Positions 1-8,757 of a DNA stretch of 64,000 nucleotides are shown here, one piece after another (positions within the stretch are counted from its first letter, which is position 1; every line of letters begins with the position of its first letter). The notes under the pieces are model-generated. The model worked only from the letters and a program-made list of their open reading frames with translations. It did not search any database and was not told the origin of the DNA. A program made the position numbers and the translations under genes. The DNA lies in contig NZ_CP091244.1 in assembly GCF_021650935.1 (NCBI RefSeq), positions 868,001 to 932,000 of the forward strand, given 5' to 3'. The stretch comes from Thiothrix winogradskyi (GTDB lineage: Bacteria; Pseudomonadota; Gammaproteobacteria; Thiotrichales; Thiotrichaceae).

Positions 1-1
1 C

Positions 2-1288
2 ATGGGGTATGCCGCAACCGGGGTGCATTCGTGGGCAGCCGCGCAGGCTTATTTGCAGCAACACGACCCGCATCTGGTGCTCTTGGATTGCCAGTTGCCA
101 GATGCACGGGGGCGTGACGTTTTGCCGCAACTGGTGGGCGATTGCCCAGTGATTATTATTACCGCCTACGGCAGCGTTAAGGAAGCGGTGGGAGCGATGC
201 AGGCGGGCGCAGCCGAATACTTGCTCAAGCCGGTCAATCTGGACGAGTTGCAACTGGTGATCCGCAAAGTGTTGGACGCGCACAGCATGAAACAGGAATT
301 CCTTTACCTCAAGGAACAGGTGCAAAAGCGCAAATCCTTCATGGTCGGGCAAAGCCCCGCCTTGAAGGAAGTGGAAAACATGATCGGTGCGGTTGCCCCT
401 AGCATGATGACGGTGCTGATTCAGGGCGAAAGCGGGGTGGGCAAGGAATTGGTTGCCCGCGAAATCCACGAGCGCAGCCAAGTTGCCAGCCGTAGTTTCG
501 TCGCTTTGGATTGCTGCACCATGCAGGAAAACCTGTTCGAGTCCGAGCTGTTCGGGCATGAGAAAGGTGCGTTTACCGGTGCTGACCGCCAGAAAAAAGG
601 GCTGATCGAAAGTGCCGAAGGCGGCACGCTGTTTCTGGATGAAATCGGTGAAATTACCCCGGCGATTCAGGCTAAACTGTTGCGGGTACTGGAAACCGGG
701 CGTTTCCGGCGGCTGGGTGGAACCCGTGATATGACCGCCAATGTGCGGGTGGTGGCGGCGACTAACCGCGATTTGCTCGCCATGTCGCAGGAAGGCACGT
801 TCCGCGCTGACCTGTTTTACCGTTTGAATGCCTTTACCATTTACGTGCCGCCGTTGCGCCAACGCCGCGAAGACATTCCGGCGTTGGTGAAACATTTCAT
901 CAATAACCATGACTTTTCACGGCGGGTTAATAAGCATCTGAGTGAGGAGGCGTTGGCGAAATTGGTGGCTTACCCGTGGCCGGGGAATATCCGCGAACTC
1001 AAAAACATGGTGGAACGGGCAATTATCCTATCCGGTGATACGGCGCGAATTTTGCCGGGACATATCATGCTGAGTGATGGCGTGGTGGCGACGGTTGCTG
1101 CGCCTGCCAGCAAAGGCGTGAGTCTGGATTTTGAACAGATACCGACGCTGGAGGATTTGGAAAAGCATTATCTGCACGTATTGCTGGACAAGTTCAACGG
1201 GCATCGCGGCAAGGTGGCGCGGACGCTGGGGATTAGCGAGCGCAATGTGTACCGTTTGCTGAAAAAGTATGAATTCATGGAAGCCTGA
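2..1288 (+). CDS. Sigma-54-dependent response regulator, NtrC family (5' end missing)
   Basis: DNA-binding response regulator that would activate sigma-54 promoters after phosphorylation. The gene enters from outside the window: the visible receiver domain lacks its first beta strand and acidic pair, but the phospho-acceptor Asp is present in LVLLDCQLPD (visible residue 30). It is followed by an AAA+ domain with Walker A GESGVGKE, an intact GAFTGA loop (sigma-54 contact) and LFLDEIGE Walker B, and by a Fis-type HTH at the C-terminus (GKVARTLGISERNVYRLLKKY). Unlike the NtrX at 8.8 kb, all key AAA+ motifs are intact. Its sensor kinase presumably lies upstream. Which regulator it is (PilR-, AtoC- or NtrC-like) cannot be decided from the domain set. 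Confidence 0.9.
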   Translation: MGYAATGVHSWAAAQAYLQQHDPHLVLLDCQLPDARGRDVLPQLVGDCPVIIITAYGSVKEAVGAMQAGAAEYLLKPVNLDELQLVIRKVLDAHSMKQEFLYLKEQVQKRKSFMVGQSPALKEVENMIGAVAPSMMTVLIQGESGVGKELVAREIHERSQVASRSFVALDCCTMQENLFESELFGHEKGAFTGADRQKKGLIESAEGGTLFLDEIGEITPAIQAKLLRVLETGRFRRLGGTRDMTANVRVVAATNRDLLAMSQEGTFRADLFYRLNAFTIYVPPLRQRREDIPALVKHFINNHDFSRRVNKHLSEEALAKLVAYPWPGNIRELKNMVERAIILSGDTARILPGHIMLSDGVVATVAAPASKGVSLDFEQIPTLEDLEKHYLHVLLDKFNGHRGKVARTLGISERNVYRLLKKYEFMEA

Positions 1289-1294
1289 GTGAGA

Positions 1295-1316
1295 GTGTCG
1301 GACTTGAGTCCGACAC
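1295..1316. terminator. Hairpin between convergent genes, probable bidirectional terminator
   Basis: A perfect 10-bp inverted repeat (gtgtcggact / agtccgacac) with a 2-nt centre lies between the stop of the NtrC-type gene and the stop of the convergent LysM gene. There is no strong U-tract on either side, so Rho-independent function is inferred from position and stem strength. Confidence 0.55.
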
Positions 1317-1328
1317 GTTATCGCTGTT

Positions 1329-2444
1329 TTAAGGATTTCCCACTTTATCCCCGTCTTTCACCTCACGGGTAGCATCCATAATCAACCCGTAACTTACCCG
1401 GTCGGTCACTTTATAAACCACCAGATTTGCCACTTTTTCAGGTGGGAGTTGGCTGCACACCGCGCCCGATTTGGCTTTGCACGATTCCACCACATCCACG
1501 ACGTATTTGCCCTGGGCGTAGACACCTAAGGTATGCCCCACTTCGATGCGATCACGCTGTCCTTTATTAATTACCGCAATCATGTGGTTGCCGCTAATCG
1601 CTTCCGCATCAAACAATGAGATAATGTCGCCGCGAATTTTGGTGCGGGGCGCATGGATTACGCCATTCAGGTAAGCCACGTCATCAATCGGGGCCAGCAA
1701 GCGGTCGCCTTTGCGGATTTCGCGTTTCGCATCCACGACGGTGGCGGTTGAGGTGTTATCGACCCGTTCGACCCGGCTGTAGCCGCCATAGGTCACTTCA
1801 TAGCCGAGCAATTGCCCGGTACGCGGGTCATGCAAGACCTTATTAGGGTGGAAGATGGCACAGCGGGTTCCTGCTGCTGCATTGCGTAGGTTTTTGACGT
1901 AAATGGTTTCGCCTTCGGTAATCAACTGGCGATCATCGCGTGAGGCGAGGATATACGGCGCATTCTTAATCGTTGCCTCATCTAGCACCCGTGGCCACAG
2001 CATGAATTCCGCCAAGGTTGAAATGGGTTCGCCTTGCCCACGACGGTCAACGCGAATGCGCGGTTGCAATTTATCGCCGTTTGCGCCGTTGGCATAATCG
2101 AAGGTCAAGACATCGCCGGGGTAAAGCTGATGCGGGTTGGCAATGCGTTGGTTCTTGTCCCAGATTTCCGGCCAATGCCAAGGCGTGTTCAGGAATTTAC
2201 GCGCAATGCGCCATAAGGTATCACCTTTTTTGACCACATAGCTGTTGGGTGCGGCGGGGTTGACGATAATGTTACCGGAATCAACGGCATCACTTGATTG
2301 CGAGGTCACTTGCCCATAATACTTGTCGTAAGGGTCTGCACCCCCGCGCGGGGTTGTAGTGGTTGCGCCGCAGCCGCTAAGCACAAGGGTCGCCCCGATG
2401 CTAAGGCACAGGGTGTTTAAGAAAAAAGCAGAAGAATGCCGCAT
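1329..2444 (-). CDS. LysM-domain lipoprotein, putative peptidoglycan-binding
   Basis: A 371-residue envelope lipoprotein. It has a type II signal peptide with lipobox LVLSGC near residue 25, then one LysM domain (about residues 70-115; YVVKKGDTLWRIARKF and NPHQLYPGDVL are visible). A long C-terminal region of unknown fold follows. It is transcribed divergently from def, the arrangement seen in Pseudomonas and related gammaproteobacteria, where a LysM protein precedes the def-fmt-rsmB run. The LysM suggests cell-wall anchoring; no catalytic domain is visible. The gene is full length, starting at an ATG that places the signal peptide correctly. Confidence 0.85.
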   Translation of the reverse strand: MRHSSAFFLNTLCLSIGATLVLSGCGATTTTPRGGADPYDKYYGQVTSQSSDAVDSGNIIVNPAAPNSYVVKKGDTLWRIARKFLNTPWHWPEIWDKNQRIANPHQLYPGDVLTFDYANGANGDKLQPRIRVDRRGQGEPISTLAEFMLWPRVLDEATIKNAPYILASRDDRQLITEGETIYVKNLRNAAAGTRCAIFHPNKVLHDPRTGQLLGYEVTYGGYSRVERVDNTSTATVVDAKREIRKGDRLLAPIDDVAYLNGVIHAPRTKIRGDIISLFDAEAISGNHMIAVINKGQRDRIEVGHTLGVYAQGKYVVDVVESCKAKSGAVCSQLPPEKVANLVVYKVTDRVSYGLIMDATREVKDGDKVGNP

Positions 2445-2540
2445 GGTGGTATCCTTGTCGTTATTATGGGTTGGATGTGCAGGTTATAATAAACTATGGC
2501 TTGGGAAACATTCAGAACTTTTAGATTTTCGGTATTTACA

Positions 2541-3089
2541 ATGGCACAACTAGAGATTTTACACCATCCAGACCCGCGTTTGCGCAAGAAAGCCGCGCCG
2601 GTTGCCCAGGTTGACGCGAGCATCCAACAGATTGTGGATGATATGTTTGAAACCATGTACGCCAACCAAGGCATTGGCTTGGCGGCAACGCAGGTCAACA
2701 TTCATCAGCGCATTATCACCTTGGATATTTCGGAAACGAAAACGGAGCGGCTGTGCCTGATCAACCCGGAAATTTTGCACAAAGAAGGCAAAATCGAACA
2801 CGAGGAAGGCTGTCTCTCGGTTCCCGATTACTACGAAAAAGTGACCCGTGCCGAACGCATCCGGTTACGCGCCCTGACCCGCGAAGGTGAAGTGCTGGAG
2901 CAAGACTTCGATGAGTTGCTGGCGATTTGTATCCAACACGAAATCGACCATTTGGATGGCAAATTATTCGTCGACTACCTCTCCACCCTCAAGCAACAAC
3001 GCGCCCGCAAAGTGGTGCAAAAGTGGGAAAAAGAACAGGCTAAATTGGCAGAACGCCGCGCTGCTGCCGCCAAAGCGATCATCGCATGA
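2541..3089 (+). CDS. def: Peptide deformylase
   Basis: Removes the N-terminal formyl group from nascent proteins. The three family motifs are intact: GIGLAATQ, EGCLSVP (metal-binding Cys) and QHEIDHLDG (two metal His and the catalytic Glu). I choose the ATG at 2541, giving 182 residues beginning MAQLEILHHPDPRLR, because the frame upstream of it is not conserved in character. The gene overlaps fmt by 4 nt (ATGA), so the pair is translationally coupled: fmt adds the formyl group to Met-tRNA and def later removes it. Confidence 0.97.
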   Translation: MAQLEILHHPDPRLRKKAAPVAQVDASIQQIVDDMFETMYANQGIGLAATQVNIHQRIITLDISETKTERLCLINPEILHKEGKIEHEEGCLSVPDYYEKVTRAERIRLRALTREGEVLEQDFDELLAICIQHEIDHLDGKLFVDYLSTLKQQRARKVVQKWEKEQAKLAERRAAAAKAIIA

Positions 3090-4090
3090 GGGTCGTGTAC
3101 GCGGGAACGCCCGAATTTGCTGTCCCTGCCTTGCAGGCATTGTTAGCGGCGGGGCATGACGTGGTGGCGGTGTATTGCCAACCTGACCGTCCGTCGGGGC
3201 GGGGGCGCAAGCTCACCTTTGGTCCGGTGAAACAGGTCGCGGTCGCCGCTGGTATTCCGGTGGAACAGCCGCTTTCCCTGAAACCGCCCGAAGCGCAGCA
3301 AACCCTGCGTGATTACGCCCCCGATGTGATGATCGTAGCGGCGTATGGCTTGATTTTGCCGCAAGCGGCACTGGACATTCCGCGTTACGGTTGCCTCAAT
3401 ATCCACGGGTCGCTATTGCCGCGCTGGCGCGGGGCAGCACCGATTCAACGCGCGATTCAGGCGGGTGATACCGAAACCGGTGTCACCATTATGCAAATGG
3501 CAGCAGGCTTGGATACCGGCGATATGTTGTACAAAACCGTTTGCCCGATTACCCCGCAAGATGGCGGGCAAAGCATCCACGACAAACTGGCGGAACAGGG
3601 CGCAACTGCATTGTTGCATACGTTGGAATTGCTGGCAGCAGGCAAGCTGCAACCCGAAGTGCAAGACGACGCACTCGCCAATTACGCCCATAAACTTACC
3701 AAGGCAGAAGCGCAAATCGACTGGACACAAGCAGCGGCAGTGATTGACCGTACCATCCGTGCGTTTGATGCGTATCCGGTGGCGTTTACCTTGTATGAGG
3801 GACAGCCGTTGCGGTTGTTTGCGTCTTCTGTAAAAGAAACCCCTCCTAACCTCCCCTTATCAGGGGATGGACAAGAAGACGTCCTATCTTTTCTTCGCTC
3901 CTCCCCTGATAAGGGGAGGCTGGGAGGGGTTTCTTCTCCCGGCACGGTCATTGCCGAAAGCAAATCCGGCGTCGATATTGCCACGGGTGATGGGGTCGTG
4001 CGCATCCTCAGCTTGCAACTCCCCGGTGGCAAACGCTTAACCGCCGAGCAATTCCTCAACGGGCGTTCGTTGCTAGGAGTGCAATTGTGA
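3086..4090 (+). CDS. fmt: Methionyl-tRNA formyltransferase with an in-frame repeat insertion
   Basis: Transfers formyl from 10-formyl-THF to Met-tRNAfMet. The N-terminal catalytic domain is clear (FAGTPEFAVPAL-like start, then IHGSLLPRWRGAAPIQRAI with the catalytic Asn/His/Asp region and GLDTGD), followed by the C-terminal tRNA-binding domain ending GKRLTAEQFLNG. The protein is 334 residues because about 33 codons derived from a 98-bp palindromic repeat (3836-3933) lie in the C-terminal domain just before PGTVIAES. The frame is kept throughout, so the product is probably made and the insert tolerated as a surface loop. It overlaps def upstream and rsmB downstream by 4 nt. Confidence 0.95.
   Translation: MRVVYAGTPEFAVPALQALLAAGHDVVAVYCQPDRPSGRGRKLTFGPVKQVAVAAGIPVEQPLSLKPPEAQQTLRDYAPDVMIVAAYGLILPQAALDIPRYGCLNIHGSLLPRWRGAAPIQRAIQAGDTETGVTIMQMAAGLDTGDMLYKTVCPITPQDGGQSIHDKLAEQGATALLHTLELLAAGKLQPEVQDDALANYAHKLTKAEAQIDWTQAAAVIDRTIRAFDAYPVAFTLYEGQPLRLFASSVKETPPNLPLSGDGQEDVLSFLRSSPDKGRLGGVSSPGTVIAESKSGVDIATGDGVVRILSLQLPGGKRLTAEQFLNGRSLLGVQL
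3836..3933. repeat. 98-bp palindromic element inserted in frame in fmt
   Basis: Two 32-nt arms (3836-3867 and 3902-3933) are inverted copies matching at 30 of 32 positions, separated by 34 nt. Each arm begins gaaacccctcc and has the core cctccccttatcagggga. It interrupts the C-terminal domain of Fmt without breaking the reading frame, translating as a Pro/Ser/Gly-rich loop. It resembles interspersed REP/MITE-like palindromes, comparable in behaviour to Rickettsia palindromic elements that sit inside genes. Confidence 0.85.
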
Positions 4091-4920
4091 GCGCCCGTGC
4101 GACAGCGGCGTTGTGCTTACAACGAGTGATTTATGAGGGCGAATCCCTTACCGAGGTGTTGCAAGACCGCACAATTGCGACGCTCAATCCGCAAGATCAG
4201 GCGTTGTTACGCGACATGTGTTTCGGCACCTTGCGCTGGCACGAGCGTTTAAGCGCTATCCTCAAAAAACTGGTGAAGAAAGCGTTAAAAGCGGCGGATA
4301 AGGATGTGGAATGCCTGTTACGCATTGGGCTGTACCAGCTCATTTACCAGCGCAAACCTGACCACGCCGCCGTCAACGAAACGGTTAAAGCCACCAAAAA
4401 ACTCAAAAAAGACTGGGCGGGCAAACTGGTGAATGGCGTGTTACGCACCTTTATCCGCCAGCAAGCCGAATTGTTGGTGCAAGCGGATAGTACTGTCACG
4501 GCACGTTACGCTTGCCCCGACTGGCTACTTAAACGCCTGCAAATCGCGTGGCCGGACGACTGGGCAGACATTCTCAGCGCCAGCAATACGCACGCGCCGA
4601 TGACCTTGCGAGTCAATCAACGGATGCAAACCACGGCGGCGTATCAAGCCTTGCTGCAAGAGGCGGGCATTGCGGCGGAGCTTGTCCCCGCAGTGGATAG
4701 CGCCTTGATCTTGCAAACCCCCGTCGGTGTCGAACAACTCCCTGGCTTTTTCAGTGGCACGGTGTCGGTGCAAGATGCCGCTGCGCAACTCGCCGCACAA
4801 TTGCTGGATTGCCAAGCCGGAATGCGCGTTTTGGATGCGTGCGCTGCTCCCGGTGGCAAAACCAGCCACTTGCTGGAGCGCACTGACGGCTTGCACTTAA
4901 TTTTCAATCACAAGGTTTAA
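4087..4920 (+). pseudogene. rsmB: RsmB (16S rRNA m5C967 methyltransferase), N-terminal fragment
   Basis: Starts at a GTG overlapping the fmt stop. It contains the NusB-like RNA-binding domain (residues 1 to about 140) and the beginning of the SAM-binding Rossmann domain, ending at motif I (CAAPGGKTSHLLER). After residue 271 (base 4899) the reading frame runs into an IS200-type element and stops at 4918-4920 after a few foreign codons. The catalytic cysteines are on the separated 3' fragment, so this piece cannot be an active methyltransferase alone. Joining 4899 directly to 5506 restores a 437-residue protein, close to the usual RsmB length of about 430. Confidence 0.92.
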
Positions 4921-5505
4921 ACCACCGGCTTTAGCCGGTCAGCTTTAGCTGCGATAATGCGCTGTATGAACGAAGCGAGGTGCAGCATGGATTACCGCTA
5001 TGGCAGTCACACGGTCTATCAGATTGAGTATCACTTTGTTTGGGTGACGAAATACCGTTACAAGGTGTTGACGGGAGAAGTAGCGCAGCGTGTGCGTGAG
5101 CTTGTTCGGCAGACTTGCGAGGCATTTGAGATCAGGATAGTCAAAGGCGTGGTGAGCAAAGACCATGTGCATATCTTGGTGAGTTGCCCGCCGGAACTAG
5201 CACCGAGTGAAATCATGCGTCGGATCAAGGGAAGGACATCCAGTCGGCTGTTTGAGGAGTTCCCCCATGTGAAGAAACGTTACTGGGGAAGGCATTTTTG
5301 GGCACGCGGGTATTTCTGCGCCACCGTGGGTCAAATGACGGAAGAGATGATCAAACAGTATTTGGAGCATCACTTTGAGCCAAATCCAAACGACCATTTC
5401 AAGATGGAACCGGAGTAAGCGTACCGACACGTCGTTTAGCCGACGTGTATCCGGGACTTTCAGTCCGTAGCAAAAAAACCCACCAGCTTTAGCTGGTGGT
5501 TGTTT
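4900..5505 (+). mobile_element. IS200-type insertion sequence (IS200/IS605 family, tnpA only)
   Basis: A 606-bp element inserted in rsmB, with one Y1 transposase and no tnpB. Subterminal hairpins characteristic of the family are present: left-end accggc-ttta-gccggt (4924-4939) followed by cagctttagctg (4940-4951), and right-end ccaccagc-ttta-gctggtgg (5480-5499). There are further right-end stems around acacgtcg/cgacgtgt and ggact/agtcc. There are no terminal inverted repeats and no evident target duplication, as expected for single-strand peel-and-paste transposition. The exact ends are inferred from where RsmB homology stops and resumes and may be off by a few bases. Confidence 0.88.
4987..5418 (+). 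CDS. tnpA: IS200-family Y1 transposase TnpA
   Basis: HUH single-strand transposase of 143 residues. The HUH motif is visible as DHVHILVS; the catalytic Tyr is expected in the QYLEHH region near the C-terminus (EEMIKQYLEHHF). I choose the ATG at 4987 (MDYRYGSHTVYQIEYHFVW), preceded by a GAGG-type ribosome binding site; the frame is open upstream to 4957 but that part belongs to the element's left end. It is full length and apparently intact, so the element may still be mobile and could excise from rsmB. Confidence 0.93.
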   Translation: MDYRYGSHTVYQIEYHFVWVTKYRYKVLTGEVAQRVRELVRQTCEAFEIRIVKGVVSKDHVHILVSCPPELAPSEIMRRIKGRTSSRLFEEFPHVKKRYWGRHFWARGYFCATVGQMTEEMIKQYLEHHFEPNPNDHFKMEPE

Positions 5506-6006
5506 AGTGCACTCGATGAAAGCGAATCACGCCTCAAACGTGTCACCGAAAACCTGACACGCCTGAATTTGCAGGCGCAACTGGTAACAGCGGATGCGGG
5601 GGAATTGGAAACTTGGTGGGATGGTCAATTATTCGACCGTATTTTGTTGGATGCCCCGTGTTCAGCCACTGGTGTCATCCGTCGCCACCCGGATATTAAA
5701 GTATTACGCCGTGACAGCGATATTGCCGAATTGCAACAAGAACAGGCGCGTTTATTGCGCAGTTTGTGGCATACTTTGCGCCCCGGCGGGCAGTTGCTGT
5801 ATGCGACTTGCTCAATTTTGCCGGATGAAAACAGCCGTCAGGTGGAAGCTTTTTTGGCGGAATACCCTGATGCTTACCAGCAGCCTATAGAGGCTGCATG
5901 GGGTCATGCCCAAACCGTCGGGCGGCAAATTTTGCCGGGGGAACAGGGCATGGATGGGTTTTACTACGCACGATTGGGCAAAGCAGTGCAGGAAACAATA
6001 CCGTGA
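5506..6006 (+). pseudogene. rsmB: RsmB, C-terminal catalytic fragment
   Basis: This is the 3' part of rsmB resuming after the IS element with SALDESESRLKRVTENL, in the same frame as the 5' part. It contains the catalytic PCSATG motif (DAPCSATGVIRRHPDIK) and the second conserved Cys in YATCSILP. No natural start codon or ribosome site belongs to it; a TTG at 5500 lies at the element end. It lacks the RNA-binding domain and SAM motif I, so it is unlikely to be active. It ends in a TGA overlapping the GTG start of the next gene, so it still serves as part of the operon transcript. Confidence 0.9.
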
Positions 6007-6587
6007 TCAGCAAATTATCCATAACGCAGCGATTTTTAGTCACCGGACTGCTATTGCTGTGCGCTTGTTTGGGGCAGGCGCAGGCGCAGGCTTCTGAAAG
6101 CAGCATCCGTTTTCAGGAGTTTTCTATTCGGATTCAGCCACCCAAGCAATTGATAACCACCCTCAAGTTGGATTACGACCTGAGTGATTATTTGCGTGAA
6201 GGCTTATTGAATGGCTTAACATTACAAAACGAAACTCGCTTTACCTTGGAGTGGCATAACACTTGGTGGTGGAATACTCAAAAACCCTTGGTGGTGGTGA
6301 AAACTGAACTAAAATACCATCCATTGAGCAAGCAGTATCAGGTCGTGCGCCAGGATACCAAGCAGAGCTGGAACTTCCCGAATCTGCCCGCTGCCTTAGA
6401 ACAAATGGGAGCCTTGAGCGATCATCGCTTGCCAGCGCTACCGGGGGATGCGTGGGGAGATAATGCGGCTATTTTTGTGACCGCTACGCTTACTCAGCAA
6501 TCATTGGAGTTGCCGTTGAAACTGAAGTCATTATTTTCTGACCGCTATTCACTGGAAAGTGATGGAGTGCTGTGGCCGATTCCCTAA
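6003..6587 (+). CDS. DUF4390 secreted protein
   Basis: A 194-residue protein with a clear signal peptide (hydrophobic stretch LVTGLLLLCACLGQAQAQA, probable cleavage near residue 30). The rest matches what I know of the DUF4390 family, which sits directly upstream of ntrY in many gamma- and betaproteobacteria. The GTG at 6003 is chosen because it overlaps the rsmB stop and places the signal peptide at the N-terminus. The gene overlaps the ntrY start by 16 nt. Function is unknown; the context suggests an envelope accessory to the NtrY sensor. Confidence 0.8.
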   Translation: MISKLSITQRFLVTGLLLLCACLGQAQAQASESSIRFQEFSIRIQPPKQLITTLKLDYDLSDYLREGLLNGLTLQNETRFTLEWHNTWWWNTQKPLVVVKTELKYHPLSKQYQVVRQDTKQSWNFPNLPAALEQMGALSDHRLPALPGDAWGDNAAIFVTATLTQQSLELPLKLKSLFSDRYSLESDGVLWPIP

Positions 6588-8746
6588 AAAACCGTTGGTG
6601 GCAATGGCTGCCGCTACTGTTAGTGTTTTTATTGCTGATGGTGTCGTTGACGTTATTGAATCTGGCGACGCTCAGCCCCAGTAATCTCCAGCGTTACGGG
6701 GATTGGCATTTTTACTTCAGTGTGCTGACGCTGGTGTTACTGAGTGTGGTTATTCTCGGTAATTTGGTCAAAGTATTTAATCAGTGGCGCACCCGGCAAG
6801 CCGGTTCGCGTTTTACCTTGCGCTTAATGACGGGTTTTCTGATCCTGACCTTATTGCCGGTCTTATTTGTCTCGCTGTTTGCGGTTAACCTGATTGGTAC
6901 ACGCATTGACCGCTGGTTTTCAGTGTCGGTGGAGCGTGCCTTGGGCGATTCGCTCGAATTGAGCGAGTTGGCACTGGAAACCCGTCACCGTCAATATTTG
7001 GATGCCTTAAGGCGTTTCCACCCTAGCCTGCACGGCAAAGAGGTGCACGAAATCCCGCTGTTATTGGAGAAATTTCTCAGTATCGGTGCAAGTGAAATCG
7101 TGCTGCTGGATCATTCCCAGCAATTGTTGGCGTTGGCATTGGAAGATACCGAAACCTTGATTCCGCAAATGCCGGGGCAGGGTTTATTTCGTGCCATGCA
7201 AATCCGTGATTATTATTACGCACTTGAACCGGAAGGTACGGATAAGTTGTTTTCACGGGTGGCGCTGAAGGTTCGTTATGGGCGTGAGAGCGAATATCAG
7301 GCTATCCTTACCGCCCGCTTTCCGATAGCGGAGCGGGAGCGTGCTTTGGCTGAAAGCGTGTTGTCAGGGCGTAATGAATACACAAGCCTGGTGTATCAGC
7401 GCGATGTGCTGAAAAACATGTTTCGCCTGATGATTATCGTCATTATGGTGTTGACTACTTTGTTTTCTTTGTGGGCAGCGTTTGTGTTTTCGCGGCGCTT
7501 GACGCGCCCGGTACGCACGCTGGTGGAAGGCACGCTCGCGGTCGCCGCTGGTGATTTGGATAAGAAATTGCCTGTCTCGGAACGCGATGATTTCAGCATC
7601 TTGGCACGTTCGTTTAATACCATGACCAAGCGTCTGTCAGATGCACGGGTGGAGCGTGAACAAGCCCGCCGCCAGTTGCAACAGGAACACGATTACCTGC
7701 ATGTGGTGCTGGAACATTTATCGTCCGGGGTCATTACGCTGGATGAAGCCAGTACGATTCGGCGCGTGAATTCGGCGGCTAACAGCATTTTGCGCCAACC
7801 CTTGCTGGATCAAGTCGGTAAAACCTTGAGTGAATTGGGGGATAAGCTGCCCGCGTTACAGCCTTTCATTGATATGGTGCAAACGCATTGGCAAGACATG
7901 CTCACCGGGCGTGAATGGCAGGCTGAAATCACTTTGAATACCGAAGATGGGCGGGTGATTTTGGTGTGTCGGGGTGCTTCCTTACCGCAAGGCGTGTCGG
8001 GGCAGCAAGGTTCCGTGTTGGTCTTTGATGATGTGACGGATTTGATTCAGTCCGAACACGATGCGGCGTGGGGCGAAGTGGCGCGGCGCTTAGCGCATGA
8101 AATCAAAAATCCGCTGACCCCGATTCAGCTTTCGGCGGAACGTTTGCACCGCAAATTGGCAGGGGAACTCAGTGCCGACTCTGCCAGTTTCCTGCAACGC
8201 ATGACCAATACGATTGTGCAGCAAGTCGACAACCTCAAGTCGATGGTGAATGCCTTTAGCGATTATGCCCGCGCCCCCAGCTTACGTCTCCAGTCGGTGA
8301 ACCTGAATGCGTTGGTGCAGGAAATTGCTGAGTTGTACCGCCTGAATGAAGGACAGGTGCAGATTCATCTGGAACTGGCTCCGAATTTGCCTGCGTTAGC
8401 GCTGGATATTCACCGCATTCGCCAACTGCTGGTGAATTTGACCAAAAATGCGCTGGAGGCATTGGAGGAACATCACGTCAGCCCCGCCAGCGTCACTATC
8501 AGTACGCAATACCAAGTGGATAGCAAACAAGCCATACTCAGTGTTCGGGATAATGGCTCTGGGATTGCGCCAGAATTATTGCCACGCTTGTTCGAGCCTT
8601 ACGTTACCAGCAAACACAAAGGCACCGGCTTGGGCTTGGCGATTGTTAAAAAAATCGTTGAGGAGCACGGCGGATACATCAGCGCCCGCAATCATGAGAG
8701 CGGAGGCGCTATAATCAGCGTAAAGTTTCCAGTCAATGAGGCATAG
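6572..8746 (+). CDS. ntrY: NtrY-type membrane sensor histidine kinase
   Basis: A 724-residue inner-membrane kinase. N-terminal membrane segments are visible (residues about 10-30, 45-65, 85-110 and near 285-305), flanking a periplasmic sensing region. A HAMP domain follows (VFSRRLTRPVRTLVEGT...AAGDLDKKLPV), then a PAS-like region, the HisKA dimerisation domain with phospho-His in LAHEIKNPLTPIQLSAERL, and a HATPase_c domain with N box VNLTKNALEALEE, G1 VRDNGSGI and G2 GTGLGLAIVKK. The GTG start overlaps the DUF4390 gene. It is paired with ntrX 11 bp downstream. In other proteobacteria NtrY/NtrX respond to redox or nitrogen status; the signal here is unknown. Confidence 0.9.
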   Translation: MADSLKNRWWQWLPLLLVFLLLMVSLTLLNLATLSPSNLQRYGDWHFYFSVLTLVLLSVVILGNLVKVFNQWRTRQAGSRFTLRLMTGFLILTLLPVLFVSLFAVNLIGTRIDRWFSVSVERALGDSLELSELALETRHRQYLDALRRFHPSLHGKEVHEIPLLLEKFLSIGASEIVLLDHSQQLLALALEDTETLIPQMPGQGLFRAMQIRDYYYALEPEGTDKLFSRVALKVRYGRESEYQAILTARFPIAERERALAESVLSGRNEYTSLVYQRDVLKNMFRLMIIVIMVLTTLFSLWAAFVFSRRLTRPVRTLVEGTLAVAAGDLDKKLPVSERDDFSILARSFNTMTKRLSDARVEREQARRQLQQEHDYLHVVLEHLSSGVITLDEASTIRRVNSAANSILRQPLLDQVGKTLSELGDKLPALQPFIDMVQTHWQDMLTGREWQAEITLNTEDGRVILVCRGASLPQGVSGQQGSVLVFDDVTDLIQSEHDAAWGEVARRLAHEIKNPLTPIQLSAERLHRKLAGELSADSASFLQRMTNTIVQQVDNLKSMVNAFSDYARAPSLRLQSVNLNALVQEIAELYRLNEGQVQIHLELAPNLPALALDIHRIRQLLVNLTKNALEALEEHHVSPASVTISTQYQVDSKQAILSVRDNGSGIAPELLPRLFEPYVTSKHKGTGLGLAIVKKIVEEHGGYISARNHESGGAIISVKFPVNEA

Positions 8747-8757
8747 GGAGTAGGGAT

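Noticed and set aside
5500..6006. Independent gene starting at the TTG at 5500
   Set aside because: It is the 3' part of rsmB; the TTG belongs to the right end of the IS element and no ribosome site is seen.
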